Assembly (NCBI GenBank): GCA_023246535.1
Contig: JAHFIF010000067.1
Location: 1-6,379, forward strand
Reading direction: 5' to 3'
DNA: 6,379 nucleotides
Origin: a bacterium
GTDB taxonomy: Bacteria > Patescibacteriota > Patescibacteriia > CAIQCM01
Shown here: piece after piece, positions 4,341 to 6,379 of the stretch
How positions within the stretch are numbered: the first letter of the stretch is position 1
How the letters are laid out: each line of letters begins with the position of its first letter
Program-made: the position numbers and the translations under genes
Notes under the pieces: generated by a model
Seen by the model: the letters and a program-made list of their open reading frames with translations, nothing else
Told to the model about the DNA's origin: nothing
Database searches by the model: none

Positions 4341-6044
4341 TTACCGCCAGTACTGGCCGTCCCAGCGATGGCCGTTGCGGCGTTCGCCGTAGCGCGGGAT
4401 GAGGGAGGCGGTGGTCGTGACCGTGTCGGAGGAAGCGTTCACGATCGTGAGGTTTGCGGTCGACGAGGTGGTGACATTTCCGTTAATGCCGGTCGCCTTG
4501 GCGTAGAGCGAAACGGTCGAGCCGACGGCATAGTTGCTGCCCGCCAAGTTATACGCGCAGGAGGCGCTGGTGATGCTGCCGCCGAACGGGCAAGTCTTAA
4601 CCAGCGCGCCGTTGGCGTAAATGCCGATCGCGCTCACGCCGTTCATGTCGCTCGCGGCGGCGGTCACGGTCGTGCTCTGCGCGGTTCCCAGCGTGGAAAC
4701 ATACGGGTAGAGCGAGAGCGTGGCGTATTGGTTGACGGTTGGCGCCGCGGTAGCGCCGTTCACGGTCAAATACGAGGTCGACGAGGTAAAGGTATTGCTG
4801 TAAACGTCGGTCGCCTGGGCGTAAACGGAAACCGTTGAACCGCTCGCGTAGTTGCTGCCGTAAAGAATGACCGTGCAATAGTTGGTGGTCGGCGCTGCAG
4901 TTACCGGGCACGGCATGGCCAGCGAACCGTTGACGTAAATATTCGTGGCGGTCACGCCGTTCGGGTCGGAGACGGTCGCGGTCACGGTCGTCGATTGGCC
5001 GCTGGCAAGGGTTGACGCATGCGGCGAAAGCGAAAGGGAGACCGAGCCGTTGTTCACATTGTTATTTTGATTGCTCTGGGCGTAAACGGTCGCGGTTGAG
5101 GAATTGACGATGTTGCCGTTTTGGTCGGCCAAGCGCGCGTAGATGGCGATGGCCGCGCCGTTGAGGTAATTCCCGCCGTAAATGGTCGTCGTGCAATTGT
5201 AGTTAACGACATAGGAAGCGGGCGTGCAGGTTTGTGCGGCCGAACCGTTCACGTAGATGATGATGCTCGAGACGCCGTTGTTGTCGTAACCGCTGGCGGT
5301 GATCGTCGTCGATTGATTGTTGGCCAAGGTGGAAACGGACGGCGAAAGCGAAAGGGAAACTGAGCCGTTCGCGTTATTATTGTAGTTGGAATAACCGTTA
5401 TAACCATTGTAGCCGTTGTAGTTATTCGATGATTGCGAACTGACGCGCACATCGGTGGTCCACAAGACGCGATTGGCCTGATCCCAAGTGCCGGTCGCGT
5501 TGGCGTATTCCCCCACCACCGGGTAGGCGTAGTTATTGTACAAACCGTTGTCGCGCGAAACGCGCGCGTTGCCGGCGATGTTCACCGTCACCGTGCCGCG
5601 ATCATTGGTCTGCAAGGAGAAACTGGCTCCGGAAACCGATAAGACCGTTCCGCTCACGCGCTCAAAACGCCACAGCGAGCTGTCGGTGATTTGCGTCGCG
5701 TTGATGGTGGCGCCGGAAAGCGCGCCAAGGACCGTGACCGAATCGTTGATCTCGATATTCGCGGCCGGCAAGGAACTGCCGTCTTTCATGGAAATGACGG
5801 CGCTTCCGGCGTTAACCGTGTACGTTTGCCCGGTCGTGGCGTTCATCGTAAACCACGAACCGCTCACCGTGACGACGGTGCCTGACGCGGTAATGGATGC
5901 GGATCGCGCTCCGTTGTATTGATTGGCGCGGGACAAACGCGCATGGCGCGGCGCCGCGGCAAAAGCCGGCAGAGCAACGACAAGCAAGAGCCCCGCAACG
6001 AGACTCGCGGCCAACACGATCTTCTTGTTAATTATTGCGTTCAT
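4341..6044 (-). CDS. Secreted surface protein: two DUF5666-like units plus three Cys-paired Ig-like repeats
   Basis: A 567-residue exported protein. A Sec signal peptide covers residues 1-30 (NKK, then a hydrophobic core, then ALPAFA|A). Two beta-rich units follow at about 51-122 and 130-203, each opening SGTVxxVSG, like the DUF5666 fold. Residues 207-227 are an Asn/Gly/Tyr linker. Three repeats of exactly 106 residues (228-333, 334-439, 440-545) each contain SLSxxxSTL, an STTxTA strand, NGVxxxxIYxNG, a cysteine pair eleven positions apart (C273/C284, C379/C390, C485/C496), then GxNYxxGxxxxxYA. They look like bacterial Ig-like beta sandwiches, each with an internal disulfide. The tail after 550 is short and basic/aromatic (RYGERRNGHRWDGQYWR), with no LPxTG, lipobox or C-terminal membrane helix, so retention on the cell is unexplained. 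No Shine-Dalgarno sequence precedes the ATG; the upstream bases are AT-rich. Role is unknown; adhesion or envelope structure is plausible. It has its own terminator and is not part of the zinc operon. Confidence 0.88.
   Translation of the reverse strand: MNAIINKKIVLAASLVAGLLLVVALPAFAAAPRHARLSRANQYNGARSASITASGTVVTVSGSWFTMNATTGQTYTVNAGSAVISMKDGSSLPAANIEINDSVTVLGALSGATINATQITDSSLWRFERVSGTVLSVSGASFSLQTNDRGTVTVNIAGNARVSRDNGLYNNYAYPVVGEYANATGTWDQANRVLWTTDVRVSSQSSNNYNGYNGYNGYSNYNNNANGSVSLSLSPSVSTLANNQSTTITASGYDNNGVSSIIIYVNGSAAQTCTPASYVVNYNCTTTIYGGNYLNGAAIAIYARLADQNGNIVNSSTATVYAQSNQNNNVNNGSVSLSLSPHASTLASGQSTTVTATVSDPNGVTATNIYVNGSLAMPCPVTAAPTTNYCTVILYGSNYASGSTVSVYAQATDVYSNTFTSSTSYLTVNGATAAPTVNQYATLSLYPYVSTLGTAQSTTVTAAASDMNGVSAIGIYANGALVKTCPFGGSITSASCAYNLAGSNYAVGSTVSLYAKATGINGNVTTSSTANLTIVNASSDTVTTTASLIPRYGERRNGHRWDGQYWR
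4410..5363 (-). repeat. Three in-frame tandem repeats of 318 bp (106 residues)
   Basis: The copies occupy 5363-5046, 5045-4728 and 4727-4410 within the secreted protein gene. The cysteine codons recur at exact 318-base steps. At DNA level the first two copies share near-identical blocks, for example GGCGAAAGCGAAAGGGA at 5023 and again at 5341, and GTCGTCGATTG at 4987 and 5305, all 318 bases apart. The third copy is more diverged (YATLSLYP instead of SVSLSLSP). This fits expansion by unequal crossing-over, with copies one and two the youngest pair. Confidence 0.9.
5364..5426 (-). repeat. Low-complexity Asn/Gly/Tyr linker
   Basis: Codons for residues 207-227 give NNYNGYNGYNGYSNYNNNA and NG, built on a nine-base AAY-GGY-TAY unit repeated three times with synonymous changes. 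It separates the DUF5666-like part from the Ig-like repeats. A similar but shorter Asn-rich spacer (NQNNNVNNG, residues 325-333) joins the first two repeats. Such tracts can change length by slippage. Confidence 0.8.
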
Positions 6045-6179
6045 ATAAATAAAATATGGTGGTTTTCACTAAATAATACGAAAGCGAGCGCGCCGTTGGT
6101 GCGCACCCGGCTCAATGGGCTGGAACAACACTACTCCAATTCGACAAAAAATGCTAGGGTCTCGCAAAAACCGACCATC
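6045..6179. other. Intergenic spacer with GC-rich palindrome and possible -10 element
   Basis: This 135-base gap lies upstream of the secreted protein gene. It contains the perfect 10-bp palindrome GGTGCGCACC (6098-6107) about 20 bases upstream of a possible -10, TATTAT (6078-6073 on the minus strand). No acceptable -35 lies 16-18 bases further up. A -10 there would give a leader of about 22 bases without a Shine-Dalgarno sequence. I see no RNA gene. Promoter assignment is weak; the palindrome could be an operator or chance in GC-rich sequence. Confidence 0.35.
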
Positions 6180-6379
6180 TTACGCGCGTAAATCATCTAG
6201 ATCGTAGCCGGCGTTTTCCAGGCGGCGCAAAGCATGATCCGGGTCGCCGGTGAGCAACTCGTCAACGATTTTCTCGATAAAATCCTCGTGTTCGGTCTTT
6301 ATTTTTACGTAGCGCTCTTTTTCTTTGGCGGACATGCGGTTCGTGAAAAAGAATTTTGGCGGGGCACGATGGCCTTCGG
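6180..6379 (-). CDS. Unrecognised protein, C-terminal part only (or a 51-residue small protein)
   Basis: The minus-strand frame is open from the right edge to a TAA at 6182-6180 and encodes 65 visible residues. An internal ATG at 6335 would give a 51-residue protein, MSAKEKERYVKIKTEHEDF and onward, ending GYDLDDLRA. No Shine-Dalgarno sequence precedes that ATG, and the frame stays open upstream (EGHRAPPKFFFTNR), so I cannot tell a complete small gene from the tail of a larger one. The sequence is charged and predicted helical: EDFIEKIVDELL and DPDHALRRLENAG resemble two amphipathic helices. There is no signal peptide or membrane segment, so it is probably cytoplasmic. I do not recognise the family. 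Confidence 0.55.
   Translation of the reverse strand, partial: EGHRAPPKFFFTNRMSAKEKERYVKIKTEHEDFIEKIVDELLTGDPDHALRRLENAGYDLDDLRA

Noticed and set aside
4410..5363. Regular repeats considered as a CRISPR array or mobile element
   Set aside because: The 318-base repeats are in frame, encode conserved protein motifs and have no spacers, inverted ends or transposase.
6146..6176. Terminator after the right-edge gene (GGTC/GACC stem then a run of six T on the minus strand)
   Set aside because: The stem is only four pairs with an 11-base loop, and the T run starts several bases later. It is too weak to call.

Overview
The window is bacterial chromosomal DNA, moderately GC-rich by eye and densely coded. 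Every gene I can support reads on the minus strand. The centre is a complete zinc-uptake operon under a Fur-family regulator: fur/zur (4240-3830), znuA-like binding protein (3827-2889), znuC-like ATPase (2875-2096) and znuB-like permease (2094-1288). It is flanked by a cobalamin-binding radical SAM protein that runs off the left edge (1196 to 1), a large secreted repeat protein (6044-4341), and the C-terminal end of an unrecognised small protein at the right edge (6379-6180).

In transcription order from the right: the edge fragment ends at 6180. A 135-base spacer follows, holding a GC-rich palindrome and a possible -10 element. Next is the secreted protein, with a signal peptide, two DUF5666-like units, an Asn/Gly/Tyr linker and three Ig-like repeats of exactly 106 residues. 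An 11-bp hairpin with a U-tract (4288-4313) ends that transcript. Only ten bases further on is a near-consensus sigma-70 promoter (TTGACA, 17 bp, TATGAT) whose spacer is almost filled by a perfect 7-1-7 palindrome, the likely Zur operator. The four operon genes are packed with gaps of 2, 13 and 1 bases. The radical SAM gene has its own promoter (-35 TTGAGA, 17 bp, -10 CATACT) and the only convincing Shine-Dalgarno sequence in the window.

How the operon should work (inference from the families): with zinc replete, the zinc-loaded Fur-family protein sits on the palindrome and blocks RNA polymerase from its own promoter. When zinc is scarce the operon is expressed. The membrane-anchored ZnuA-like protein then captures Zn2+ with three histidines and a glutamate and passes it to the ZnuB permease, driven by ZnuC.

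The organism cannot be named from this window. The ZnuA-like protein has an N-terminal membrane helix and no lipobox cysteine. Genes largely lack Shine-Dalgarno sequences, and the regulator looks leaderless. A secreted DUF5666/Ig-repeat protein lies next door. Together these fit an uncultured monoderm such as a Patescibacteria/CPR lineage, but that is a low-confidence guess. Stop codons seen are five TAA and one TAG, with no TGA, and no gene needs a recoded TGA.

I see no wholly new system. The points most worth a second look are the compact promoter/operator/leaderless start of the regulator, the Shine-Dalgarno-less coupled operon, and the recently duplicated cysteine-paired surface repeats.
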